Notes: generated from the sequence alone by a model not told the origin. Numbered from the stretch's first letter, positions 32,489-40,451 are shown. The stretch: DNA of 64,000 bases from Streptomyces sp. SUK 48 (GCF_009650765.1 NZ_CP045740.1:744001-808000); one strand, 5' to 3'. Made by a program: numbers and translations.

Positions 32489-34155
32489 GCACTGTCCCCC
32501 TGTACGCCAGCCGCCTGTGGCCGCCGGTCCGGCCCCGCACCGGCGACGCCTGCGCCTCCACTCTCGACCTGCTGCACACCCTCGGCCTGATCGCCCGCAC
32601 GGATGCGACCGGAGTCCACACCCTCCTGCCGCTCGGCGTACGGGTGCACGACCGGCTCACCGCCATCGCCCGCCACGCCTTCGAGGAACGCGGCGCCCTG
32701 ACCTTCGCCCCGCCCACGCTGCAGAGCCGCACCCTGTGGGAGCAGACCGGGCGCTGGGACGTCTACCGCCGCGAAGGGGCGCTGCTGACCGTGGCCTCCT
32801 CCAGTGGCGAGGAGATGTGCCTGGCCCCCACCTCCGAGGAGATCGCGGCCGCCACCGTCCGCAAGCACCTGCGCTCCCACCGGGACCTGCCCGTGCGCCT
32901 GTCGCTGAGCACCACCAAATTCCGCGACGAACTCTCCCCGCGCGGCGGGCTGATGCGCGGCCGCGAATTCACCATGGCCGACGCCTACACCTTCGACACC
33001 GGCCCCGACACCATGCGCGAATCCGTCGCCTTCCTCAACGACGCCGTCGCCGCCGCCCTCACCGGCATGGGCCTGACCGGCACCTTCACCGCCCCCGCCG
33101 ACGGCGGCAGCATCTCCGCCGGCCCCAGCACCGAACACCTCGTCCTCGCCGACAGCGGGCAGGGCACCATCGTCGCCTGCACCCACTGCGGCAACCGCGG
33201 CGACGGCGCGGTCGTCGCCGCCGGGCCCCCGCCGCCCGGCCCGGACCCGGTCGTCAACGTCATCGCCTTCACCCTCACCCTGCCCGACGGCACCACCCAG
33301 ACAGCGACCGTCGCCATCCGCTCCGGCCTCCACGTCAGCCCCCGCAAGATCGCCGCCGCCACCGGCGCCGCCCGCGTCGACCTCCTCGACCCCGACCACC
33401 TTCCCCACCTGCTCGGCAAGAAGGCCGGCACCCTCACCCCCTGGGACGCCGCCGGCGCCACCGGCGTCCTGCCCCTGTACGACCTGTCCGCCGCAGAACT
33501 GGAGACGTTCGGCATCTCCGACGGAGACACCGGGCTGCGCACCGGCATCAGCTGGAGCGGCACCCGCAGTCTGCCCGCGCTGCATCCGGGCGGCGCCGAT
33601 CTGCACCACGCGATCGAGGGCAGCGCGTGCGGCGCCTGCCGCCAGGGCCGCTACAACGTCCTGCGCGCCGTCGAGGTCGCCCACGTCTTCGAACTGGGCA
33701 CGCAGTACACCACCCCCATGAACCTCCGCTACAACGACCCCGACGGCCGGCCCACAACCCCCTGGATGGCCTGCTCGGGCATCGGCATCACCCGCTGCCT
33801 GCAGACCGCCGCCGAGCTCAACCGCGACCGGCACGGCCTGCGCTGGACCCCGGGCACCGGACCCGCCGACATGCACCTCGTGGTGCTGCGCGCCGATCAG
33901 AGCGACATGCGCGACCGCGCCGACCGTCTCGCCCGCGACCTCACCGCCCGCCGCATCAGCGTCCTCGTCGACGACCGGCCCCTGCCCGCCGGCGACAAGC
34001 TCCGCTACGCCCGCCTCCTCGGCCTGCCCCACGCGGCCGTCCTCTCCCCCGACCGCCCCGACACCCAGATCGAGGTCATCGCCCGCTCCACCGGACGCAC
34101 CACCCGTACAGATCTCAGCCACAGCGCCGACCGCACTCCTTTCACCCACCCATAG
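32485..34155 (+). CDS. Prolyl-tRNA synthetase paralogue (ProRSx-type)
   Basis: 556 residues of a bacterial-type ProRS. Class II motifs are visible: motif 2 region KFRDELSPRGGLMRGREF (145-162), the CLAPTSEE loop (112-119), VAHVFELGTQYTTPMNLRY (398-416) and motif 3 GIGITR (432-437). An inserted editing-type domain lies between (SGLHVSPRKIAAATG), with two Cys pairs (CTHC, CGAC) uncommon in housekeeping ProRS, and an HGTP-type anticodon domain ends the protein. The sequence diverges strongly from a housekeeping enzyme and sits 197 bases before a tRNA with prolyl acceptor and alanine anticodon. This matches ProRSx, described by Vargas-Rodriguez and colleagues (PNAS 2021). It is the last gene of the nine-gene overlapping operon. 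Confidence 0.88.
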   Translation: MSTVPLYASRLWPPVRPRTGDACASTLDLLHTLGLIARTDATGVHTLLPLGVRVHDRLTAIARHAFEERGALTFAPPTLQSRTLWEQTGRWDVYRREGALLTVASSSGEEMCLAPTSEEIAAATVRKHLRSHRDLPVRLSLSTTKFRDELSPRGGLMRGREFTMADAYTFDTGPDTMRESVAFLNDAVAAALTGMGLTGTFTAPADGGSISAGPSTEHLVLADSGQGTIVACTHCGNRGDGAVVAAGPPPPGPDPVVNVIAFTLTLPDGTTQTATVAIRSGLHVSPRKIAAATGAARVDLLDPDHLPHLLGKKAGTLTPWDAAGATGVLPLYDLSAAELETFGISDGDTGLRTGISWSGTRSLPALHPGGADLHHAIEGSACGACRQGRYNVLRAVEVAHVFELGTQYTTPMNLRYNDPDGRPTTPWMACSGIGITRCLQTAAELNRDRHGLRWTPGTGPADMHLVVLRADQSDMRDRADRLARDLTARRISVLVDDRPLPAGDKLRYARLLGLPHAAVLSPDRPDTQIEVIARSTGRTTRTDLSHSADRTPFTHP

Positions 34156-34301
34156 ATTAACTCCAATAAACACCCGGAAAAGCAAGGCGACACCACCCCA
34201 GGGCGACGCCTCGAATTGGCGTACCCGAAATCAGAAAACACGTCTGCGATTCAGCGGGTCCGCGCGGCGGCGAAAATTATTCACCCAACCGCACGGGCCC
34301 G

Positions 34302-34330
34302 TTGACCGCAGACTGCAGAAGGTCTAGCGT
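34302..34330 (+). promoter_or_regulatory. Predicted promoter of the tRNA gene
   Basis: TTGACC at 34302-34307 and TAGCGT at 34325-34330 are separated by 17 bases, a good match to a vegetative (HrdB-type) promoter. Transcription would start near 34337, about 15 bases before the mature 5' end of the tRNA. The rest of the 34156-34351 gap is comparatively A/T-rich and shows no gene. The tRNA can therefore be made independently of the ProRSx operon. Confidence 0.6.
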
Positions 34331-34351
34331 CCTTCTCATCGCACCTCCAAA

Positions 34352-34426
34352 CGGGTCGTAGCTTAATTGGTGGAGCACGGCAAAAGCGTTGCCGAGGATC
34401 TGGTTCGAATCCAGACGGCCCGACCA
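34352..34426 (+). tRNA. tRNA-Pro-like with anticodon AGC (tRNA-ProA type), CCA encoded
   Basis: A complete cloverleaf can be drawn. Acceptor CGGGTCG/CGGCCCG (one T-G pair), D arm GCTT/GAGC with G18G19, anticodon stem CGGCA/TGCCG, four-base variable loop AGGA, T arm TCTGG-TTCGAAT-CCAGA, discriminator A73 and encoded CCA. C1:G72 and A73 are prolyl identity elements and the alanine element G3:U70 is absent (G3:C70). The seven-base anticodon loop AAAGCGT puts AGC at 34-36, which reads the alanine codon GCU. Position 33 is A, not the near-universal U, and A32-U38 could pair. The gene lies directly behind the ProRS paralogue, consistent with a dedicated pair that inserts proline at GCU codons. Confidence 0.9.
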
Positions 34427-34500
34427 CTCTCCACATTCAAGGCGACAGGAAGAGCGCTCCCGTGGTGGACCACGGCGCGGCCAATTCAGAAAAGGGATTG

Positions 34501-35580
34501 ATGAAAATCGCCATCACGGGCGGCGCCAGCGCCGGCCATGTCGTTCCGGCCCTCGCAGTCGCCGGCCAGCTCCGCGACCGTGGCGCCGAGCTCGTCTTCC
34601 TCGGACGCGAGAACACCATCGAGCACGACTACGCCCAGCGTGCCGGCATTCCCTTCCGCCACGTCCCCTCGGCCGGGCTGCGCCGCCACCGCTCCACCGG
34701 CAACCTGCTGATGCCGTTCACCGTCGCCCGGGGCATCCTCGCCGCCTTCACGGCGCTGCGGCGCGAACGGCCCGACGCGCTGTTCTCCAAGGGCTCGTAC
34801 GTCTCCGTGCCGGTCGGCATCGGCGCCGCCCTCGCCCGCGTCCCCGTCGTCATCCACGAGAGCGACCACTCCCTGGGCCTGGCGAACAAGATCCTGGGAC
34901 GCGTGGCCACCACCATCTGCCTGAGCGTTGCGGCTTCCGGCCCGGCGCCGCGCTGGATGCGCAACAAGACCCAGGTGACCGGACTGCCGCTGCGAGCGGA
35001 CCTTGCCGACGCCCAACCCGATGCGCTGCGCGAGCGCCTCGGCATCCCCGGCGGCAAACGGGTGCTGCTGATCTTCTGCGGAAGCAGCGGCTCGCAGCGC
35101 GTCAACACCGCCGTCCGCACTCAACTCGACGCCCTGTGCGAGCGGTACAGCGTGCTGCACGTCGCCGGCAAGGGCAACCTCGACCCCCAGCTCGCCGGCC
35201 GGCCCGGATACTGGCAGCTGGAGTACCTGCACGACGACATGCCGCACGCCCTGGCACTTGCGGACCTCGTCATCGGCCGGGCCGGGGCCACCACCCTGGC
35301 CGAACTCGCCGCCCTGCAACTGCCCGCCGTCCTGGTACCGCTGCCCGCCTCCGTCAGCCGCGGGGACCAGCTCGACAACGCGCGCGCCTACGCCACCCAG
35401 AATCCGGAGCGCTGCCGCGTCGTCGCCGACGAGGAACTGACCGACGCCGGCGTACTCGTCCATGCCTGCGCCGCCCTGTCCGCCGTCCCCCGCGGCGGGC
35501 AGGGCGCCGGACCGCGCCCGGAAGCCGCGGCCCAACGCATCGCCGAGCTCGTCCTGCAGGCGGCGAACCGGCACAGGTAA
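34501..35580 (+). CDS. MurG-like GT28 glycosyltransferase
   Basis: 359 residues of the MurG family: ITGGASAGHVVPALAVAGQL (the glycine loop, GG-T-x-GH in MurG), VIHESDHSLGLANKILGR matching the MurG HExNxxxGxxN motif, and the donor-sugar site GRAGATTLAELAALQLPAVL. MurG adds GlcNAc to lipid I; this is clearly a paralogue outside the cell-division cluster. A secondary-metabolite or resistance role is possible. ATG 34501 follows AAAGGG. It starts 74 bases after the tRNA and may be read through from the tRNA promoter; a short hairpin (CCGTGGT/ACCACGG, 34460-34475) lies between. Confidence 0.85.
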   Translation: MKIAITGGASAGHVVPALAVAGQLRDRGAELVFLGRENTIEHDYAQRAGIPFRHVPSAGLRRHRSTGNLLMPFTVARGILAAFTALRRERPDALFSKGSYVSVPVGIGAALARVPVVIHESDHSLGLANKILGRVATTICLSVAASGPAPRWMRNKTQVTGLPLRADLADAQPDALRERLGIPGGKRVLLIFCGSSGSQRVNTAVRTQLDALCERYSVLHVAGKGNLDPQLAGRPGYWQLEYLHDDMPHALALADLVIGRAGATTLAELAALQLPAVLVPLPASVSRGDQLDNARAYATQNPERCRVVADEELTDAGVLVHACAALSAVPRGGQGAGPRPEAAAQRIAELVLQAANRHR

Positions 35581-35585
35581 CACGG

Positions 35586-35963
35586 TCAGTCGTGGTTGCC
35601 GTACATGCCGCGGATCTCCGCCTCGCTCTCACCCCGGTAGACGACATGCCAGTGCATGTGCTTCGACTCCTGGTACAACCCCAGGTTCGTCGTCACCGAG
35701 CACGCCCCGTACTCCTTCTCCACTCCAGCGGCCACCTCCCGCACCACCGCGACAACCTCGTGCAGGAGGCCCTCGTCGGAGTTCCCGAGGTCGGTGAGCG
35801 AAGGGACGTGCTCCTTGGGGATCACCACGATGTGCACCGGATACGACGGGTTGGTGTGGTGGAAAGCCAGCACCCGATCAGTCTCCGCCACCCTCTCGAT
35901 GGGGACCGCGCCAGTGAGCGCCTGATGGCAGTAGAAGTCGGAGACGGTCGCGGTACCGGTCAC
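35586..35963 (-). CDS. HIT-family nucleotide hydrolase/transferase
   Basis: 125 residues with the histidine triad KHMHWHVVY near the end and the upstream HIVVIPKEHVPSLTDL strand typical of HIT proteins. HIT enzymes cleave nucleotide phosphoramidates, dinucleoside polyphosphates or adenylates, including aminoacyl-adenylates (HINT group), which is of interest beside an aminoacyl-tRNA synthetase paralogue. I placed the start at the GTG at 35963 because the upstream extension lacks conservation-like sequence and GAAGG lies before it. It is convergent with the MurG-like gene (five-base gap) and divergent from the radical SAM gene. Confidence 0.82.
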   Translation of the reverse strand: MTGTATVSDFYCHQALTGAVPIERVAETDRVLAFHHTNPSYPVHIVVIPKEHVPSLTDLGNSDEGLLHEVVAVVREVAAGVEKEYGACSVTTNLGLYQESKHMHWHVVYRGESEAEIRGMYGNHD

Positions 35964-36184
35964 AGGCGCACACCTTCGCTGGGCAGGGATGTCGGAGGAA
36001 CGCCCGCTGTACGTCTGTGCCAGGCAGGCGCCGACGCCAGCGTAGCGATCAGCCAACCAACAGCCGAATCAGCTCAACACCGGCTGCACGAACGGGCGTT
36101 CTTCAAACACCTGTCGCGCTCCGCGGAACTCTTCCGCAAAGGACGCGCGAACCGATCCTGGACCATCGCGAAGGGACCATGTCC

Positions 36185-37081
36185 ATGACCGTCACGCTCG
36201 AACCCCCGGTAGCGAAGCCGCCGACCGTACCTCGGCTCCTCGAACTGGAGATCACCCGGCGCTGCCAGCTGACCTGCCCCACGCACTGCTACGCCGAAGC
36301 CGGCCCGACGCAGGGGCACGGCACCATGACCACCGACGAGTGGAAGCGGATCATCAGCGAGGCCGCCACCCTCGGCACGGAGCGTATCCAGCTGATCGGC
36401 GGCGAACCCACACTGCACCCCGGCTTCGGCGAACTCGTCGAGCACGCCCTGTCGAGCGGGGTGAAGGTGATCGTCTACTCGAACCTCTACCGCGTGCGCG
36501 CCGAGCACTGGGAGCTCTTCGCCCGGCCCGGCGTCAGCCTCGCCGCTTCCTACTACGCGGACACCGACGACGGCCACGACCAGGTCACCGGCCGCATCGG
36601 ATCCCGCGCCGCCACCCGGGCGAACCTGATCGAGGCGCACCGCCGCGGCGTCCACGTCCGGGTCGGGATCGTCGACGTCCTGGAGGGGCAGCGCGTCACC
36701 GAGGCCCGCGCGGACCTGAAGAGCCTCGGCATCACGGACATCCACACCGACCGGGTCCGTGCCGTCGGCAACGCCGCCAAGGGCACGGCCCTGCCGTCCA
36801 CCTCCGCGCTGTGCGGCCGGTGCGCCAACGGTGTCGCCGCGGTCCTGTCGGACGGGGCGGTCACCCCGTGCGTCCTGGGCCGATTCCTGCCCGCCGGTCA
36901 CGTCCAGGGCAATACGCTGCAGGGGGTGTTCGCCTCCCCGTCCTGGCGGCAGGTTGCCGCGAGCATCCCCGCCAGCCGGCATGACCCCTGCGGCCCCGAC
37001 TGCGGGCCCAACGACGACAGCTGCAAGGGCGGCGGCACCTGCGACCCCGCCTCCGGGCTCACTGCGACCACCGCGCACTGA
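36185..37081 (+). CDS. Radical SAM protein with SPASM-like cysteine-rich tail
   Basis: 298 residues. The N-terminal LELEITRRCQLTCPTHCYAE carries the iron-sulfur motif as C-x3-C-x3-C, one residue longer in the second gap than the canonical C-x3-C-x2-C. IQLIGGEPTLHP is the usual GGEP strand. The C-terminus has many cysteines (LCGRCANGVAAVL, PCVLG, HDPCGPDCGPNDDSCKGG) consistent with auxiliary clusters, as in peptide-modifying SPASM enzymes. ATG 36185 has AAGGG at nine bases; an ATG two codons earlier is too close to it. No precursor peptide was found nearby. Confidence 0.85.
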   Translation: MTVTLEPPVAKPPTVPRLLELEITRRCQLTCPTHCYAEAGPTQGHGTMTTDEWKRIISEAATLGTERIQLIGGEPTLHPGFGELVEHALSSGVKVIVYSNLYRVRAEHWELFARPGVSLAASYYADTDDGHDQVTGRIGSRAATRANLIEAHRRGVHVRVGIVDVLEGQRVTEARADLKSLGITDIHTDRVRAVGNAAKGTALPSTSALCGRCANGVAAVLSDGAVTPCVLGRFLPAGHVQGNTLQGVFASPSWRQVAASIPASRHDPCGPDCGPNDDSCKGGGTCDPASGLTATTAH

Positions 37082-37096
37082 ACGGGGAGAACCTCG

Positions 37097-38269
37097 ATGG
37101 ACTGGGAATCAGCGGCACACCGGCTCGCCGCCAGCATCGCCATCCGGCCGGAATCCCGCTGGTATGCGCCGCTCGCCACCACTCCGCGCCACCAGTTCGT
37201 GCCGCGCTGGTGGGCCCGGGACACCGAGGCCGGCGGCAAGCCCGTCTGGGTGCTCCGGGACGGCGCCGCTGACCCCGAGCAGTGGCTGCGGACTGCCTAC
37301 AGCGACAGCACGCTCGTCACCCGGGTCGGCTCCCAGCACGCCGACCACGCCGACCCGGGCCGGTCCCTCGTCCGCGGCTCCGACCGGTACTCCACGTCGT
37401 CCTCCACGCTGCCCTCCCTGGTGCTGCTGATGTACCGCTCCGGGTGCATCACCGACCGCTCCCGCGTGCTGGTGACCACCGGAAGCGGCTACGGCACCGC
37501 CCTGGCCTGCGCCCGCCTCGGCGACGACCAGGTCACAAGCGTCGACGTCGACCCCTACCTCGTCTCGGCGGCCCGACAGCGCCTCGCCGGCACCGGTCAC
37601 CACCCGCGGCTCGAGGTCTGCGACCTGACCAAGGAACTTCCCCACGGCAGCTACGACCGGATCATCTCCACCGTGTCGGTGCCCGCCGTGCCCGTCTCGT
37701 GGCTGGAGGCGCTCGCCCCCGGCGGACGGCTGGTGACCACCCTCGCCCGGACCGGGCTGATCATCGTTGCGGACAAGAACAGCGGCGGCGGGGCGAGCGG
37801 ATACGTCGCGCCCGAACCGGCCGGTTTCATGAGCACACGCCACGGCGAGGACTACGACAGCCCCCTCACGGACGACGCGCCCGGCTGGCAGCACGCCCGG
37901 CACGCCGAAGGGGAGACCAGCACGGGCCGCTACCCGCTGACGTACGTGCCGGACACCTGGGAGCTGCGGTCCACTCTCGAGCTCACGCTGCCCGGCATCG
38001 AGTACCGTCAGCACATCGCGGACGACGGCAGCCGCACCGTGTACATGCTGCACCCGGACGGCTCCTGGGCCCGGGCGACGGCACCGACACGCCACGAGCT
38101 GCCGACCGTCCACCAGGGCGGCCCATCCCGCCTGTGGGACGAGCTGGACCGCATTCGCACCTGGCTCGTCGTTGACGGCGACCTCCCCGTCCGAGGCGCC
38201 GCAGTGACCATCAGCCCCAACGGGGCAGTCGCCATCTCGCGGAAGGGCTGGACCGCCACGGTCGGATGA
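37097..38269 (+). CDS. PIMT-like SAM-dependent methyltransferase
   Basis: 390 residues. The N-terminal ~200 follow protein-isoaspartate O-methyltransferase: TTPRHQFVPRWW, LLMYRSGCITDRSRVLVTTG, then SGYGTALACARLG and SVDVDPYLVSAARQRLA. The C-terminal ~180 residues form an extra domain ending in PSRLWDELDRIRTWLV, the layout known from methyltransferases of the ATP-grasp and FxLD peptide systems. The usual LEIGTGSGY glycine motif is altered to VLVTTGSGYG. No ATP-grasp ligase is present, so the target is unclear. GGGGAG precedes the ATG, 15 bases after the radical SAM stop. Confidence 0.8.
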   Translation: MDWESAAHRLAASIAIRPESRWYAPLATTPRHQFVPRWWARDTEAGGKPVWVLRDGAADPEQWLRTAYSDSTLVTRVGSQHADHADPGRSLVRGSDRYSTSSSTLPSLVLLMYRSGCITDRSRVLVTTGSGYGTALACARLGDDQVTSVDVDPYLVSAARQRLAGTGHHPRLEVCDLTKELPHGSYDRIISTVSVPAVPVSWLEALAPGGRLVTTLARTGLIIVADKNSGGGASGYVAPEPAGFMSTRHGEDYDSPLTDDAPGWQHARHAEGETSTGRYPLTYVPDTWELRSTLELTLPGIEYRQHIADDGSRTVYMLHPDGSWARATAPTRHELPTVHQGGPSRLWDELDRIRTWLVVDGDLPVRGAAVTISPNGAVAISRKGWTATVG

Positions 38270-38318
38270 GACCGTGCCCAACCCAGCGCCCCGGCCTTTC
38301 ACGAACGAGGAGCGATCT

Positions 38319-39432
38319 GTGAACACCACCCGGCCCAACTGGTCCGAGCACTACATCCGGGGGCGAGGTTTCCGGCGGCTCGGCGACGACGAGAAGAAGT
38401 TGATCGTCGAGCACGCGCCGGCACACGAGGACGGCCGTGCCCTCGACGTCGGCTGCGGAACGGGCGAGATGTCCGTCTACCTCGCCTCGCTGGGCTACGA
38501 GGTGGACGCCGTGGACCTGGCCGACGCCGCGCTCGCGCGAGCTCGAACGGACCACCCCGACGCGAAGGTGCGGTGGCTGCGCCTGGACATCGAACGCGAC
38601 GACCTCGCCCCGCTGGGCAGCGAGCGCTATGACCTGGTGGTCTTCCGCTTGTCGGTGGCCTTCTTGCACGACCGCACCCGCATTCTGCACGCTCTCGGGC
38701 GCCGGCTGCGCGAAGGCGGCACCGTGCTGGTCATCACCCCGCTGGTGGCGCACACATCCGCCGAGAAGCGGCACATCGCGCTGGACGAGGACGAGATCAG
38801 CGCCTTCACCTGCGGATGGACGAGCGTGCAGCGCTTCGCCGTCGGCGACCTGGCGGCGCTGGTCCTGCGCGGGCCGTGCGCGGACACGGTCGCCATGGAA
38901 CGGTCCGTGCCGGCTACCGGCTACGCCGTTGCCGGGGCGCTGGCCGTCGTCACCGACGAGCACGGGCGCGTTCTGCGGCTGGTCCACACGCGGCATGTGG
39001 GAACTCCCCGGAGGGAAGATCGAGGGCGCCGAGCCGCTGGAGGGAGCCGGGGTGCGCGAGCTCGCCGAGGAGACCGGCCTGCACGCCAGCGGGGCCACCG
39101 TGGTGACCATCCTGACCGACGCCGCTCAAGGTGTCCCGCGCCTGACCGCCGTGATCCGGATCGCCGGCTTCACCGGCACACTCACCACCGCGGAGCCGCA
39201 CAAGTTCACCCGCTGGGAATGGCACGACCCCCACGCTCTGGGATGTCTCGGGCCGGTGTTCACCCCAGGCGCGCAGGCCCTGAACACCGTCTGGCCCGGA
39301 GTGATCGCCGGCCTGCCGCCGGTCCACTCCTATCCCACGGCCAATGTCGGACCCCGGGGTTCAGCGGGCTGCCGCTCGGCCGCGTCGCCGCCGACGGCAG
39401 CCTCGCCTCCTGGCCCCCAGGCCCCGGCCTGA
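38319..39432 (+). pseudogene. SAM methyltransferase-Nudix fusion interrupted by a frameshift
   Basis: From a GTG behind GAGGAG a class I methyltransferase domain is open (ALDVGCGTGEMSVYLASLGY, VRWLRLDIERDDLAPL), continuing through YAVAGALAVVTDEHGRVLRL, which is already the first strand of a Nudix domain. Near 38985-38992 the sequence shifts frame: MWELPGGKIEGAEPLEGAGV and RELAEETGL (a complete Nudix box GX5EX7REUXEEXGU) lie in the next frame and end at 39432. Removing one base, or adding two, would restore a ~370-residue fusion. The same two-domain protein is the natural reading; a sequencing error is the main alternative to real inactivation. Confidence 0.75.
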
Positions 39433-39557
39433 AGCGGGCCTTCCCGCTCGGCGGGCACTACCGACAACTTCGGCTCGATGAACCTCAGTTCCGGGACGAT
39501 GTGAACGATCCGGCACCCCGCACGGGGCCACCGGCAGACAAAGCCGCCGTTACCGAA

Positions 39558-39597
39558 GCGCCCTGCCCTCTTCAGTCTTCCTACCAGGGCAGGGCGC
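39558..39597. terminator. Bidirectional terminator hairpin
   Basis: A 12-bp perfect stem, GCGCCCTGCCCT pairing with AGGGCAGGGCGC, with a 16-base loop, between the end of the methyltransferase-Nudix gene and the convergent rubrerythrin gene. There is no long T run, as is usual in Streptomyces. It would stop transcription from both sides. Confidence 0.75.
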
Positions 39598-39614
39598 GGC
39601 TCCTTGGCCGACGG

Positions 39615-40040
39615 TCAGAAGTCCAGGGATTCGAGGCCCTTCTTGAAGCGGCCAGCCTGCTTCTTGTGGGCCTGTACCAGGGTTTCGAAACATCCGGCGA
39701 TGTCGTCGAGACCCTCCTCGCGCGCAGTCTCCGCGAAACCGGCGTACAGTTCCCCGGCGCGCTGGGTCTTGTCCGCGATGGCGGCTACGAGGTTCTTCCC
39801 GGTGTCACCGATCGGCTGGCCGGTGACCGGGTCGCCCACCTGCTTGAGGTAGTCGAGGTGGCCCTTGGCCCGCCCGGTCTCGCTGTTTGCTGTGTCACGG
39901 AACAATTCCGCGATGTAGGGTCGTCCTTCCTCGTCCGCCAGCTCGGCGAAGTAGACATACCGCATGTACGCCTGAGCCTCGGCGGCAAACGCGGTCTTCA
40001 GGTTCGCGTACGTCGTGGTGTTCTTGAGCTCTGCCGACAT
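39615..40040 (-). CDS. Rubrerythrin-type diiron protein without rubredoxin tail
   Basis: 141 residues, a four-helix ferritin-like diiron domain: FAAEAQAYMRYVYFAELADE (E-x-x-Y), AELFRDTANSETGRAKGHL, and GFAETAREEGLDDIAGCFET (E-x-x-H-type positions partly changed). These proteins reduce peroxide. The C-terminal rubredoxin zinc/iron domain is absent, so an external electron donor is needed. Start at MSAELKNT with GAGGA upstream; the 27-residue extension upstream is not protein-like. Confidence 0.85.
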   Translation of the reverse strand: MSAELKNTTTYANLKTAFAAEAQAYMRYVYFAELADEEGRPYIAELFRDTANSETGRAKGHLDYLKQVGDPVTGQPIGDTGKNLVAAIADKTQRAGELYAGFAETAREEGLDDIAGCFETLVQAHKKQAGRFKKGLESLDF

Positions 40041-40250
40041 ATAGCCGTCCTCCACTGGATGGGCCCTACCCGGGGGAGCACCGAATTCCGTCTTCCCGTC
40101 TCGGTCCAACAACGTAACCACGGATCTGCTCGTTCGCTGGCTGATGAGGCGATTACCCCTAAACGAGGTAAGAGGCAGAGGTCACCGCTCGCGCTCAATG
40201 CTGCCTGAGCGTCCGAAATACGGCGGCTGGCGTGCGGGAAGTGGGGCTCC

Positions 40251-40359
40251 GGGGAGCGTAGTTGACTCGTCATCTCTGGAGGGATCGCACCACTCCCGCG
40301 CGGGCCTCCTCGGCATGCGCGTTCCGTGTCCGCGCCAGCTCTCCAAGGGATTTCCGATG
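40251..40359. repeat. Dispersed ~110-bp repeat, copy A
   Basis: This stretch and 54950-55057 are near-identical over about 110 bases, with a few substitutions and one- or two-base indels; for example both contain CTGGAGGGATCGCA, GCATGCGCGTT, CGTGTCCGCGCC and GGGATTTCCGATG. Both end in a ribosome-site-like AAGGGATTTCCG followed by ATG. It lies in the 40041-40451 gap upstream of rubrerythrin, where no gene is evident. It looks like the conserved leader of a lost gene or a small mobile or regulatory unit. Confidence 0.6.
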
Positions 40360-40451
40360 AGTTCCTGCTGGCCACCGGCCGGACTGGTCGCGAGCCCTGT
40401 CCTGGATGCATGTCCCGCTGACCAGCCGACGCGGGCCGGCCGGTCGGCCGG

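Noticed and set aside
34352..34426. Ordinary alanine tRNA (anticodon AGC)
   Set aside because: It lacks G3:U70, has C1:G72 and A73 as in proline tRNAs, and bacterial alanine tRNAs do not normally use A34. Its position beside a ProRS paralogue fits a prolyl tRNA.
36185..38269. Complete FxLD or ATP-grasp ribosomal-peptide system around the radical SAM and PIMT-like genes
   Set aside because: Neither an ATP-grasp ligase nor a precursor peptide with the expected motif could be found, and the dehydratase is more than 20 kb away in another operon.
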